Shown piece after piece: positions 7,953 through 15,325 of a stretch of 16,874 bases of DNA. Position 1 is the first letter of the stretch. Every line of letters begins with the position of its first letter. The translations under genes were made by a program, and so were the position numbers. Source of the DNA: WJMT01 sp964445575 (GTDB lineage: Bacteria; Acidobacteriota; Aminicenantia; Aminicenantales; Aminicenantaceae); the NCBI GenBank assembly GCA_964445575.1, contig CAYULB010000046.1, positions 1 through 16,874 of the forward strand. Reading direction: 5' to 3'. The notes under the pieces were generated by a model. That model searched no databases, was not told the origin of the DNA, and saw nothing but the letters and a program-made list of their open reading frames with translations.

Positions 7953-9233
7953 ATGAAAGAGTACAGTATTGCTGAACTAGAAAAATTGAAAAAAGATCGA
8001 CTCAGTTCTATTGCAGCTGATTTAAAACTCAACGAGGATGAAATCAAAAAGTCAAGAAAACAGACCCTGATCTTCAAGATACTGGAAGCACAGGCAAAGA
8101 AAAACGGGCTCTTGTTCTCAGAAGGGGTACTGGAGTGTCTCAATGATGGTTTTGGTTTTCTCAGAGCTCCGGAATTCAGCTATCTCCCAAGCCAGGAAGA
8201 CATTTATGTCTCTCCTTCACAGATCAGAAAATTCAAACTTAGAACCGGAGATACCATATCCGGAGTAGTCCGGCCCCCAAAAAATGCAGAAAAGTACTTT
8301 GCGCTGATAAAAATCGAAGCAATAAACTTCAAACATCCTGAAGAAATCATCGAATCCCGCAGAAATATTCATTTTGACAACTTGACCCCTTTATATCCCT
8401 ATGAGAAATTCAACCTTGAAGACGGACATCCCAAGAACTTAAACGCCCGAATCATGGACCTTCTCACTCCCATTGGAAAAGGACAGAGAGGTCTCATTGT
8501 CTCCCCACCCAGGGCAGGCAAGACCACGCTTCTCAAGACGATTGCTCAATCCATTGAAAAAAATCATCCCGAAGTCATTCTCATTGTTCTTCTGGTGGCA
8601 GAAAGACCTGAAGAAGTCACAGACTTTCAGAGAAGCATTAACGGAGAGGTCGTCGCTTCTACGTTTGATGAGCCTCCTCAGAGAAATGCTCAAGTATCCA
8701 ATATCGTTCTAGAAAAGGCCAAAAGACTGGTAGAGACTAAAAAAGATGTCATCATTCTGCTGGACAGCATAACCCGTCTTGCCAGAGCTCATAATGCGAT
8801 CATCCCTCCTTCCGGTAAAGTTTTATCAGGTGGAATTGATGCCAACGCACTTAACAAACCCAAAAAGTTTTTTGGTTCGGCCCGAAAAGTAGAAGAAAGG
8901 GGAAGCCTGACTATTATGGCCACCGCCCTTGTGGATACGGGAAGCCGGATGGACGAAGTCATTTTTGAAGAGTTTAAAGGTACCGGTAATATGGAAGTCA
9001 ATTTAGACAGAAGATTGGTTGATAAGAGGCTTTTCCCTGCTATTGATATCAACAAATCCGGAACCAGAAAAGAAGAGCTATTGATTGGCGAGAAAGACCT
9101 GAACAGGATCTGGATCTTGAGAAAAGTCTTGAGTCAGCTTACAGAAGTAGAAGCCATGGAGCTTTTAATGGAGAAAATCACAAAAACAAAAACCAACGCT
9201 GATTTTCTAAACGCCATGAGCAAAGGACTTTGA
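7953..9233 (+). CDS. rho: Transcription termination factor Rho
   Basis: Rho is a ring-shaped RNA helicase that ends untranslated transcripts. The product has 426 residues, close to E. coli Rho (419). Residues 1-48 are the Rho N-terminal helical domain. Residues about 55-125 are the cold-shock-like RNA-binding domain (GVLECLNDGFGFLR, then DIYVSPSQIRKF). Walker A is PPRAGKT, Walker B is IILLDSITRLARA, the Q-loop reads GKVLSGGIDANAL, and the arginine finger region SGTRKEELL is intact. The catalytic Glu is kept (E217 in AERPEEVTD), but the preceding residue, normally Asp (DERPEEV), is Ala216. Also, the usual RHVQV after FDEPPQ reads RNAQV. A good ribosome site, GAGGT (7941-7945), precedes the ATG by seven bases. 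The gap after lon is 58 bases with no clear promoter, so readthrough from lon is likely. Confidence 0.96.
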   Translation: MKEYSIAELEKLKKDRLSSIAADLKLNEDEIKKSRKQTLIFKILEAQAKKNGLLFSEGVLECLNDGFGFLRAPEFSYLPSQEDIYVSPSQIRKFKLRTGDTISGVVRPPKNAEKYFALIKIEAINFKHPEEIIESRRNIHFDNLTPLYPYEKFNLEDGHPKNLNARIMDLLTPIGKGQRGLIVSPPRAGKTTLLKTIAQSIEKNHPEVILIVLLVAERPEEVTDFQRSINGEVVASTFDEPPQRNAQVSNIVLEKAKRLVETKKDVIILLDSITRLARAHNAIIPPSGKVLSGGIDANALNKPKKFFGSARKVEERGSLTIMATALVDTGSRMDEVIFEEFKGTGNMEVNLDRRLVDKRLFPAIDINKSGTRKEELLIGEKDLNRIWILRKVLSQLTEVEAMELLMEKITKTKTNADFLNAMSKGL

Positions 9234-9282
9234 TCCACTCCTTTTTTCCTTTTTGTATTATTAATTCTAAGACCGTTTTAAA

Positions 9283-9333
9283 GCTGAGCCGAGATAACTC
9301 CACGGCGGTCCCTCCTCTATGCGGGGTCCGAGT
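9283..9333. other. GC-rich island in the rho/homoserine dehydrogenase spacer
   Basis: This roughly 50-base block is much richer in G and C than the AT-rich bases on both sides. It contains GCCG...CGGC, a pyrimidine run TCCCTCCTCT, a GCGGGGTCC segment and short outer arms ACTC (9297-9300) and GAGT (9330-9333). It could fold, but I could not draw one convincing stem. It resembles no riboswitch I can name. It may be a dispersed repeat or the remnant of one. No gene covers it. Confidence 0.3.
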
Positions 9334-9409
9334 GAATTCACAATATGGCATGAATTTCCTCAAAAAATTGAGTATATTATCAAAGAAGAAAACTGACAGG
9401 TGATTAGGA

Positions 9410-9415
9410 TATAAT
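9410..9415 (+). promoter_or_regulatory. Possible -10 box before the homoserine dehydrogenase gene
   Basis: TATAAT is a perfect -10 hexamer, 30 bases before the ATG at 9446. No -35 box stands at the normal distance; the nearest partial match, CTGACA (9393-9398), is only 11 bases away. It may be a promoter relying on an activator, or chance in AT-rich DNA. Confidence 0.25.
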
Positions 9416-9445
9416 AAAAATGACAACCAAGGAGAACGGAAGACT

Positions 9446-10486
9446 ATGAATATAAACATAGCCTTTATCGGATTCGGAACTGTAGCCCAGGGTTTTAGTG
9501 AGATCATTATTGAAAAGGAAAAGAGGCTGAAACAAAAGTACGGGCTCTCTTTAAAAATGGTGGCTGTCACCGATATCCTGAAGGGAGCTGTCTATGATGA
9601 AAAAGGTTTGAACATGAAGGATATCCTATCCCTTATAGAACAAGGAAAATCACTGGAAAATTATCCTTCAGGCATCAAGGGCCTGGACAGTCTAGAAACC
9701 ATCACCAAAACCAATGCTGATACCATTATAGAAGTAACCTACACTGATGTGAAAACAGGAGAACCTGCCCTAACCCACATCAAAACCGCGCTTGACGCCG
9801 GAAAACATGTGATATCCACCAACAAAGGTCCTGTTGTTAAACAAGCTGCCGAGCTTTTGGAAACCGCCCGAAAAAATAAAGTTTACTATGGATTTGAAGG
9901 AGTGGTTCTTTCTGGAACCCCTGCACTAAACCTTGTCCAGTACACTCTTGCCGGCAGTGAAATCCAAGGATTCAAAGGAATCCTCAACGGAACCACCAAT
10001 TACATTCTCACCCGAATGGAAGAAGGAATGGCGTATAAAGATGCGCTCAATAAAGCACAGCAGCTGGGGTATGCAGAGGCAGACCCCACAGGAGATGTTG
10101 AAGGCTTCGATGCTCTGGGAAAAGTGGTCATTCTAACCAATGTGGTTCTGGGGAAAAAAATTGAGTGGTCAGATGTAAAACGTCAGGGCATCACTGGTCT
10201 GTCCATAGACGATATCCAACAAGCGAAAAATCAGGGCAAACGGTGGAAACTGATCGGCAGGGCAGAGATTCAAAAGAACGGCTCAGTTACTGCCCAGGTC
10301 ATGCCTGAGAAACTCCCCTTATCTGATCCTCTGGCAGCTGTTAATGAAGCCCTCAATGCCTTAACTTTTATGACCGATGAACTGGGGCCGGTAACCATTA
10401 TAGGCCCCGGGGCAGGGAAGAGAGAGACCGGATTTGCACTGCTTATTGATCTCATCAATATGAGTACTCAGTTAAGAAACCAATAA
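9446..10486 (+). CDS. Homoserine dehydrogenase (short, stand-alone form)
   Basis: Homoserine dehydrogenase interconverts aspartate semialdehyde and homoserine with NAD(P)H in the threonine/methionine pathway, in the cytoplasm. The product has 346 residues. The N-terminal Rossmann fold has GFGTVAQG at 9-16, and STNKGPV (124-130) is the family's cofactor/substrate loop. The family signature runs from GILNGTTNYILTRM (178-191) through GYAEADPTGDVEG (208-220) to FDALGKVVIL (221-230), with likely catalytic residues Asp222 and Lys226. There is no C-terminal ACT domain, so no obvious feedback control, and no aspartokinase or threonine gene is adjacent. The direction of use in the cell, biosynthetic or catabolic, is therefore open; related oxidoreductases of the same family are possible. 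AAGGAG (9429-9434) lies 11 bases before the ATG. Confidence 0.85.
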   Translation: MNINIAFIGFGTVAQGFSEIIIEKEKRLKQKYGLSLKMVAVTDILKGAVYDEKGLNMKDILSLIEQGKSLENYPSGIKGLDSLETITKTNADTIIEVTYTDVKTGEPALTHIKTALDAGKHVISTNKGPVVKQAAELLETARKNKVYYGFEGVVLSGTPALNLVQYTLAGSEIQGFKGILNGTTNYILTRMEEGMAYKDALNKAQQLGYAEADPTGDVEGFDALGKVVILTNVVLGKKIEWSDVKRQGITGLSIDDIQQAKNQGKRWKLIGRAEIQKNGSVTAQVMPEKLPLSDPLAAVNEALNALTFMTDELGPVTIIGPGAGKRETGFALLIDLINMSTQLRNQ

Positions 10487-10490
10487 TAAG

Positions 10491-10520
10491 TTGACGAGAG
10501 TTGTTTTTTGCATGTATGAT
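10491..10520 (+). promoter_or_regulatory. Promoter of the C69 dipeptidase gene
   Basis: TTGACG (10491-10496) and TATGAT (10515-10520) each match five of six consensus bases, separated by 18 bases. The box starts four bases after the preceding stop codon. Predicted start is near 10527, giving a leader of about 95 bases. The same boxes, spacing and following GG occur at 12440-12469, which supports both. Confidence 0.6.
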
Positions 10521-10577
10521 GGACGACTCAATGATCCAAACACATAAGCACATATTTTAGAATTGAGCTTAATAACC

Positions 10578-10592
10578 AGTGAAAATATCACT
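10578..10592 (+). other. Leader hairpin before the C69 dipeptidase gene
   Basis: AGTGA (10578-10582) pairs with TCACT (10588-10592) around the five-base loop AAATA, and the sequence ATTCTTTTT follows. The layout resembles a weak intrinsic terminator inside the leader, but the 5-bp stem is poor, so an attenuation role is only a possibility. Confidence 0.25.
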
Positions 10593-10622
10593 ATTCTTTT
10601 TAAATCAATAAGGAGGAAAAGG

Positions 10623-12389
10623 ATGAATTTGAGAAGGGTCCTGACATTTTTTGGGGTACTCATTCTGGCTCTGGGAGTGGTAAGCGCTCTTATCATTCAA
10701 TCATTGGACAGCCAAAAGGAAAGCCTCAATGGGCATGAATACTGGGAGGGATGCACCTCTATCCTGGTGGGAAATGAGGCCTCTGCTGATGGCTCCACCA
10801 TGACCACCCACACCTGCGACTGCGGGATGTGTGACTGGACTTTCCGGTTTGTTCCTGCAGCTGACCACAAAGAAGGAGATGTCCGCAAGATCTACCATAT
10901 CAATCAGTATAAAACCTGGCCTCCAGAAGAAGGAGTCAAATGGGAAAGGTATAAGGACGACGACACAGGACTGGATATCCCTCAGGTTCCCCAGACCTAT
11001 GCCTACATCCACGGAATGTTCGGCTATATGAACGAAAACCAGGTTGCGCTGGGAGAGTCCACCATCGGCTGTCAGCCGAAGATGAGAAACCCCACTCCAT
11101 CAGCAAAATTTGATATCACTATGCTGACTCTCATTGCAATGGAAAGAGCTAAAACCGCCAGAGAAGCCATCCAGATCATGGGAGACCTGGGTACAACCTA
11201 TGGATATGGATTCAATGACGGAGGCGAAATGCTGGCTGTTTCAGACCCCCAAGAAGTATGGATTTTTGAAATCATGCCTGTGGGCCCTCTCTGGACTCCT
11301 GAAAGCGGAAAGCCCGGGGCTGTGTGGTGCGCCCAGCGAGTTCCTGATGACCATGTGAGTGTAACTCCCAATGAATCACGCATTGGCGAAATCGATCTGA
11401 ATAACCAAGACTATTTTATGGCTTCCTCCAATGCCATCTCATATGCCGTTGAAAACAGATATTATGACCCGGAAAGCGGAGAGCCGTTTTCATGGAAAAG
11501 AGCCTACTCTCCCACCCAGGGAAGTGCCTTGAGCACCCAGGGGAGAAGAGGACGCCTGTGGCGCTTTTTCAATCTTGTTGCCCCTTCCCTTGACCTGGGA
11601 CCGGATACAGAAAGCATGGACCTTCCGTTCTCTGTGAAGCCTGACAAGAAGCTTTCTGTCCAGGATGTCATGGCCATTACCCGGGATAAATACCAGGACG
11701 CACTGTTTGATCCAACCGAAGGAATCAAAGGAGGTCCGTTTGCCAATCCCAATTATTACAGGGGATTCCAAGTTGACAACCAGAGGTACAACGGTCCCCG
11801 GTGTATTTGTGTCAACAACGTGGAATACACCACCATAACCCAATGCCGGGAGTGGCTGCCTGATCCAATAGGCGGGATTGTATGGCTGTCATTCGGAGCT
11901 CAGGACACAGCTTGTTATATGCCTCTTTACTGTGGGATTACTGAACTTCCTGAGTCATTCCAGGTAGGCGATCACTTTGTGTTTAGTAGAGATTCGGCCC
12001 GGTGGGCCTCAGATTATGTGGATTTTCATACTCAAGTGGTCTACTCCTATGCCATAGAAGATGTCAAAAAGGCACAGGAAAAATGGGAGGGGATTGCTTT
12101 TCAGAACATTCCTATTGTGGATCAAGCAGCTTCAGAACTCTACCGGGAAAACCCTGATAAAGCCAGGCAGTTCCTCACTGATTTTTCAATCAATCACGCA
12201 AATTCTGTGGTCAATGCCTGGTGGAAGCTGGGGGATGACCTGCTGGTCAAGTACAACCACTTCCGCATCTACAACCCAGAGACCCGGAAAGCCGGCCGAG
12301 TGCAGACACCAGAATGGTGGAACAGAGCTGTGATTGAGCAGGATAATCTCACTCCCTACACACCATCTCCACCGCCTGAAAAGAAATAA
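10623..12389 (+). CDS. Exported dipeptidase, peptidase family C69
   Basis: C69 enzymes are N-terminal-nucleophile hydrolases that split dipeptides. The product has 588 residues. Residues about 6-25 are a hydrophobic signal or anchor, so it acts outside the cytoplasm. A short propeptide-like stretch precedes the likely nucleophile Cys44 in GCTSILVG, which would become the new N-end by self-cleavage. The family run ASADGSTMTTH and the later VPAADH follow. Three more cysteines lie close by in CDCGMC (65-70), and further pairs occur downstream (CICVNN, ACYMPLYCG), so disulfides or metal binding are possible. The C-end is proline/lysine-rich. The start chosen is the ATG five bases after the end of AAGGAGG...; an upstream in-frame TTG at 10563 has no ribosome site and would put charged residues before the signal. 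It has its own promoter and appears to be transcribed alone. Confidence 0.85.
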   Translation: MNLRRVLTFFGVLILALGVVSALIIQSLDSQKESLNGHEYWEGCTSILVGNEASADGSTMTTHTCDCGMCDWTFRFVPAADHKEGDVRKIYHINQYKTWPPEEGVKWERYKDDDTGLDIPQVPQTYAYIHGMFGYMNENQVALGESTIGCQPKMRNPTPSAKFDITMLTLIAMERAKTAREAIQIMGDLGTTYGYGFNDGGEMLAVSDPQEVWIFEIMPVGPLWTPESGKPGAVWCAQRVPDDHVSVTPNESRIGEIDLNNQDYFMASSNAISYAVENRYYDPESGEPFSWKRAYSPTQGSALSTQGRRGRLWRFFNLVAPSLDLGPDTESMDLPFSVKPDKKLSVQDVMAITRDKYQDALFDPTEGIKGGPFANPNYYRGFQVDNQRYNGPRCICVNNVEYTTITQCREWLPDPIGGIVWLSFGAQDTACYMPLYCGITELPESFQVGDHFVFSRDSARWASDYVDFHTQVVYSYAIEDVKKAQEKWEGIAFQNIPIVDQAASELYRENPDKARQFLTDFSINHANSVVNAWWKLGDDLLVKYNHFRIYNPETRKAGRVQTPEWWNRAVIEQDNLTPYTPSPPPEKK

Positions 12390-12413
12390 CACCACACAAA
12401 GCTTTAGTTAGAT

Positions 12414-12440
12414 AATCTCCTCCATGCAGAGATTTTCTAT
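12414..12440 (+). terminator. Possible weak terminator after the C69 gene
   Basis: AATCTC (12414-12419) pairs with GAGATT (12429-12434) around a nine-base loop, then TTCTAT follows. The stem is short and the T-run broken, so termination would be weak. Its position, between the C69 stop and the next promoter, fits the role. Confidence 0.3.
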
Positions 12441-12469
12441 TGACGGGACTTTTTATTTCTATGTATGAT
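12440..12469 (+). promoter_or_regulatory. Promoter of the small-membrane-protein / S9 peptidase / dehydrogenase operon
   Basis: TTGACG (12440-12445), an 18-base spacer ending in ATG, and TATGAT (12464-12469) followed by GG. This is the same design as at 10491-10520, including the T-rich spacer. Predicted start is near 12476, leaving a leader of about 80 bases before the ATG at 12559. The next two genes have no such promoter of their own. Confidence 0.6.
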
Positions 12470-12513
12470 GGGAATACAAAATCATAAAAGGGTCATAAAA
12501 AGGGCTTACATCG

Positions 12514-12531
12514 GCTCTAAATAAATAGAGC
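12514..12531 (+). other. Leader hairpin before the small membrane protein gene
   Basis: GCTCTA (12514-12519) and TAGAGC (12526-12531) form a perfect 6-bp stem with the loop AATAAA. It sits in the leader about 15 bases upstream of the ribosome site AAGGAAG (12547-12553). It may affect translation or mRNA stability; no T-run follows it. Confidence 0.35.
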
Positions 12532-12558
12532 AGATTAATATATCTTAAGGAAGAGAAT

Positions 12559-13002
12559 ATGAACAAAATCGTGAAGGTCATTCTAATCATTCTGATCATT
12601 GATATTATCATAGTAGCGGGATACTTTGCTTATAAAGCTCTCTTAAGGGAAAGCTCCTCTGAACCAAACAGCTATGAATGGGTAGAGATGACTGAATCCT
12701 ATTCACCCCGGGACCATATAGAGAATTTTATCATGCAGGAGGCGGTTAAACAGGACTTATTCCCCGTATACCTAAAAAATTACGGAAGAGACCGCAAAGT
12801 GCTGAAAAAATTCAGTGGAAGAAAGCTCTATAAGCCCTCCCTTACAGAGCTGGAATTTGTTTTCCCTGAAATGACTGACTGGCATCTTATCGAGCTGAAA
12901 TACAATGTCAAAAAAACTGACCGTGAGTTCAGAAGAACTGTTCTCTACATTAAAGAAGGGGAAGAATGGAAGGTTGGAGATGCCGGAGGTCCCATCGAAT
13001 AA
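12559..13002 (+). CDS. Small single-pass membrane protein of unknown function
   Basis: I do not recognise this 147-residue protein. Residues about 5-27 form one strongly hydrophobic segment (VKVILIILIIDIIIVAGYF), after a short N-end with Lys3 and Lys6, so it is probably anchored in the inner membrane with the rest outside. Residues about 35-147 are soluble and mixed in charge; the last part alternates strands with charged turns, ending in VLYIKEGEEWKVGDAGG, a pattern like small beta-sheet domains that meet a lipid or a partner protein. There is no lipobox cysteine; the protein has no cysteine at all. AAGGAAG lies five bases before the ATG. It is the first gene of an operon with an exported S9 peptidase (39 bases downstream), so it might assist that enzyme, but nothing in its sequence proves this. 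Confidence 0.75.
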   Translation: MNKIVKVILIILIIDIIIVAGYFAYKALLRESSSEPNSYEWVEMTESYSPRDHIENFIMQEAVKQDLFPVYLKNYGRDRKVLKKFSGRKLYKPSLTELEFVFPEMTDWHLIELKYNVKKTDREFRRTVLYIKEGEEWKVGDAGGPIE

Positions 13003-13041
13003 CAAAAAAGAAAATCAAGCCCGAAAGGAGAAACAATTCCT

Positions 13042-15312
13042 ATGAAGACCAAAAATATTTTAATATTTCCTCTCATTGTTTTTCTTCTGCTTATCACAGC
13101 ATCTGGACTTCTATCCCAGGGCCAGAAGCAGGATTACGAGCGGGCAGCTAATCTGAGAGAAAGGCTTCAGCCTCTGGCTCTCAATATGGTTGAAGCCAGC
13201 TCCTGGATCCAAAAAAGCCACCGATTCTGGTACAAAAAAACAACCACACAAGGTTCGGCCTTTTTTATAGTAGATGCTGATACTTTGAGCAAAAAAGAAG
13301 CCTTTGACCATGAAAAACTAGCTGCGGGTTTGGCTGAGGTTTTGGAAGAAAAGGTTAAACCATTTGACCTTCCCTTCAGGTTCATCGAGTTCTCAGAAGA
13401 TGAGAAATCAATTGAGTTCACAGTCGGGCCTTTTCAATATTCATGCAGCCTTGAGACTTACGTCTGTAAAAAACAAGGCCCAGCCAGCCGGTGGAGAAGA
13501 GGAGGGTTTGATATGTGGAAGAGGGGGCCGGCTCCCCAGGCTGCATCCGGAGAGACTAAAACTTCACCTGACGGTAAATGGGAAGCTTTTATTAAAAACT
13601 ATAATGTGGCGGTTCGTTTAAAGGAAAATGGAGAAGAATTTTTCCTCAGCCATGACGGCTCCGAAGGAAATTACTACACCTTTTCTTCTCTGTCCTGGTC
13701 TCCTGATTCAGAAAAGATTGCTGCTTTTCGGCTCCGGCGCGGTTACCACCGGGTGATTCATTATGTAGAATCCTCTCCCTCTGACCAACTTCAACCCAAA
13801 CATTATGAAATGGAATATTCCAAGCCCGGAGATGCTCTTGATATTGAAAGGCCTGTGCTTTTTTTAATGGGAAAGAAAAAAGCTGTTTTTATTGACCACA
13901 GTCTGTTCCCTAATCCCTATGAGATGTCCGAACCAGTCTGGCGCAAGGACAGCCGGGCTTTTACTTTTGAGTACAATCAAAGAGGCCACCAGGTCTACCG
14001 CATCATAGAAGTGGATGGGAAAAACGGAAAAGCCCGGGCCTTAATCAGTGAAGAGCCGGAAACCTTTTTTGCTTATTCTGGGAAAAAGTATTGTTATGAT
14101 ATTGATGACGGCAGAGAAATCATATGGATGTCAGAGCGGGACGGATGGAATCATCTGTATCTTTATGACGGACAAAGCGGGCAGGTTAAAAATCAAATCA
14201 CCAAAGGCCCCTGGGTCGTGCGCAGGGTTGATAAAGTCGATGAAGAAAAAAGACATATTTATTTCCAGGCAAGCGGAATGAATGAAGGAGAAGACCCTTA
14301 TTTTGTTCATGCCTACAGGATAAATTTTGATGGAAAAGAGCTGACTTCACTTACCAAAGAGAGAGGCAGCCATGAGATTTCCTACTCACAAGACATGAAT
14401 TATTACATCGATACTTGGTCACGGGTGGACCTTGCTCCGCGCACTGAACTTCACCGCACATCAGACGGTAAATTAGTGATGGAAGTGGAAAATACTGATA
14501 TCAGCCAGCTGATAGAAGTTGGATGGAAACCGCCTGAAGTCTTTGTGGCCAAGTCAAGAGACAACCAGACAGATATCTGGGGTATTATCATTCGCCCCAT
14601 GGACTTTAACCCTGAAAAAAAATATCCTGTAGTGGAATACATCTATGCTGGACCTCACAGCTCCCATGTGCCCAAGACTTTCAGCCCTTGTTTCCGCATG
14701 CAGCCTGTGGCTGAGATGGGATTTATTGTGGTTCAAATCGATGGCATGGGCACCAGCAACCGGTCCAAGGCATTTCACGATGTCTGCTGGAAAAACCTGG
14801 GGGATGCCGGGTTTCCTGACCGGATTCTCTGGCATAAAGCAGCTGCCCAGAAATATCCCTATTATGACATCAGCCGGGTGGGAATTTACGGCAATTCCGC
14901 AGGAGGCCAGAATGCCCTGGGAGGACTTCTTTTTCATCCGGAATTCTACAAAGTGGGAGTTTCCTCATGTGGATGCCATGACAACCGGATGGACAAAATT
15001 TGGTGGAACGAGCAGTGGATGGGTTGGCCGTTAGGCCCGGAATATGCAGCCTCCTCTAATGTGGTGAATGCTCACAAGCTTAAAGGACATCTTCTCCTGA
15101 TCCTGGGAGAAATGGACACGAATGTGGATCCAGCCTCAACCATGCAGGTAGTGGATGCCCTTATAAAGGCCAAAAAAATTTTCGACCTCTTGGTGATCCC
15201 GGGAGGTGGACATGGTATGGGTGGTGAATACGGCCAAAGAAAGATGCTGGACTTTTTTGTCCGCCATCTCCACGGAGTGGAACCGCCCAACTGGAATTCA
15301 GATGTACGTTGA
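13042..15312 (+). CDS. Exported S9 family peptidase (DPP IV-like beta-propeller plus alpha/beta hydrolase)
   Basis: The 756-residue product has an N-terminal signal (about 5-25). Residues about 100-490 look like a DPP IV-type beta-propeller, with TSPDGKWEAF and LSWSPDSEKIAAF repeats. The C-terminal hydrolase domain (about 500-756) has YIYAGP, the nucleophile Ser619 in GIYGNSAGGQ, Asp692 in GEMDTNV and His724 in GGGHGMGG, a full catalytic triad. The elbow GNSAGG differs from the DPP IV type GWSYGG. I see no DWVYEEE-like Glu pair in the propeller, which in true DPP IV holds the free amino end of the substrate, so cleavage of Xaa-Pro dipeptides should not be assumed. AAAGGAG (13024-13030) is 11 bases before the ATG. 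It lies between the small membrane protein gene and the dehydrogenase gene (13 bases downstream), and probably degrades peptides outside the cytoplasmic membrane. Confidence 0.88.
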   Translation: MKTKNILIFPLIVFLLLITASGLLSQGQKQDYERAANLRERLQPLALNMVEASSWIQKSHRFWYKKTTTQGSAFFIVDADTLSKKEAFDHEKLAAGLAEVLEEKVKPFDLPFRFIEFSEDEKSIEFTVGPFQYSCSLETYVCKKQGPASRWRRGGFDMWKRGPAPQAASGETKTSPDGKWEAFIKNYNVAVRLKENGEEFFLSHDGSEGNYYTFSSLSWSPDSEKIAAFRLRRGYHRVIHYVESSPSDQLQPKHYEMEYSKPGDALDIERPVLFLMGKKKAVFIDHSLFPNPYEMSEPVWRKDSRAFTFEYNQRGHQVYRIIEVDGKNGKARALISEEPETFFAYSGKKYCYDIDDGREIIWMSERDGWNHLYLYDGQSGQVKNQITKGPWVVRRVDKVDEEKRHIYFQASGMNEGEDPYFVHAYRINFDGKELTSLTKERGSHEISYSQDMNYYIDTWSRVDLAPRTELHRTSDGKLVMEVENTDISQLIEVGWKPPEVFVAKSRDNQTDIWGIIIRPMDFNPEKKYPVVEYIYAGPHSSHVPKTFSPCFRMQPVAEMGFIVVQIDGMGTSNRSKAFHDVCWKNLGDAGFPDRILWHKAAAQKYPYYDISRVGIYGNSAGGQNALGGLLFHPEFYKVGVSSCGCHDNRMDKIWWNEQWMGWPLGPEYAASSNVVNAHKLKGHLLLILGEMDTNVDPASTMQVVDALIKAKKIFDLLVIPGGGHGMGGEYGQRKMLDFFVRHLHGVEPPNWNSDVR

Positions 15313-15325
15313 TAAGGAGGGAAAC

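Noticed and set aside
9178..9570. Minus-strand open frame of 130 residues across the rho end, the spacer and the homoserine dehydrogenase start
   Set aside because: It overlaps two well-supported genes, has no ribosome site, and its sequence is hydrophobic and low in family-like pattern. Treated as a shadow, apart from the GC-rich spacer itself.
10563..10622. Upstream TTG start adding 20 residues to the C69 dipeptidase
   Set aside because: There is no ribosome site there, it would place charged residues before the signal peptide, and AAGGAGG sits right before the ATG at 10623.
15206..15325. Longer start for the saccharopine dehydrogenase-like protein
   Set aside because: The extra codons overlap the S9 peptidase gene and lie before the Rossmann fold; AAGGAGG and the ATG at 15326 give the exact usual N-end.
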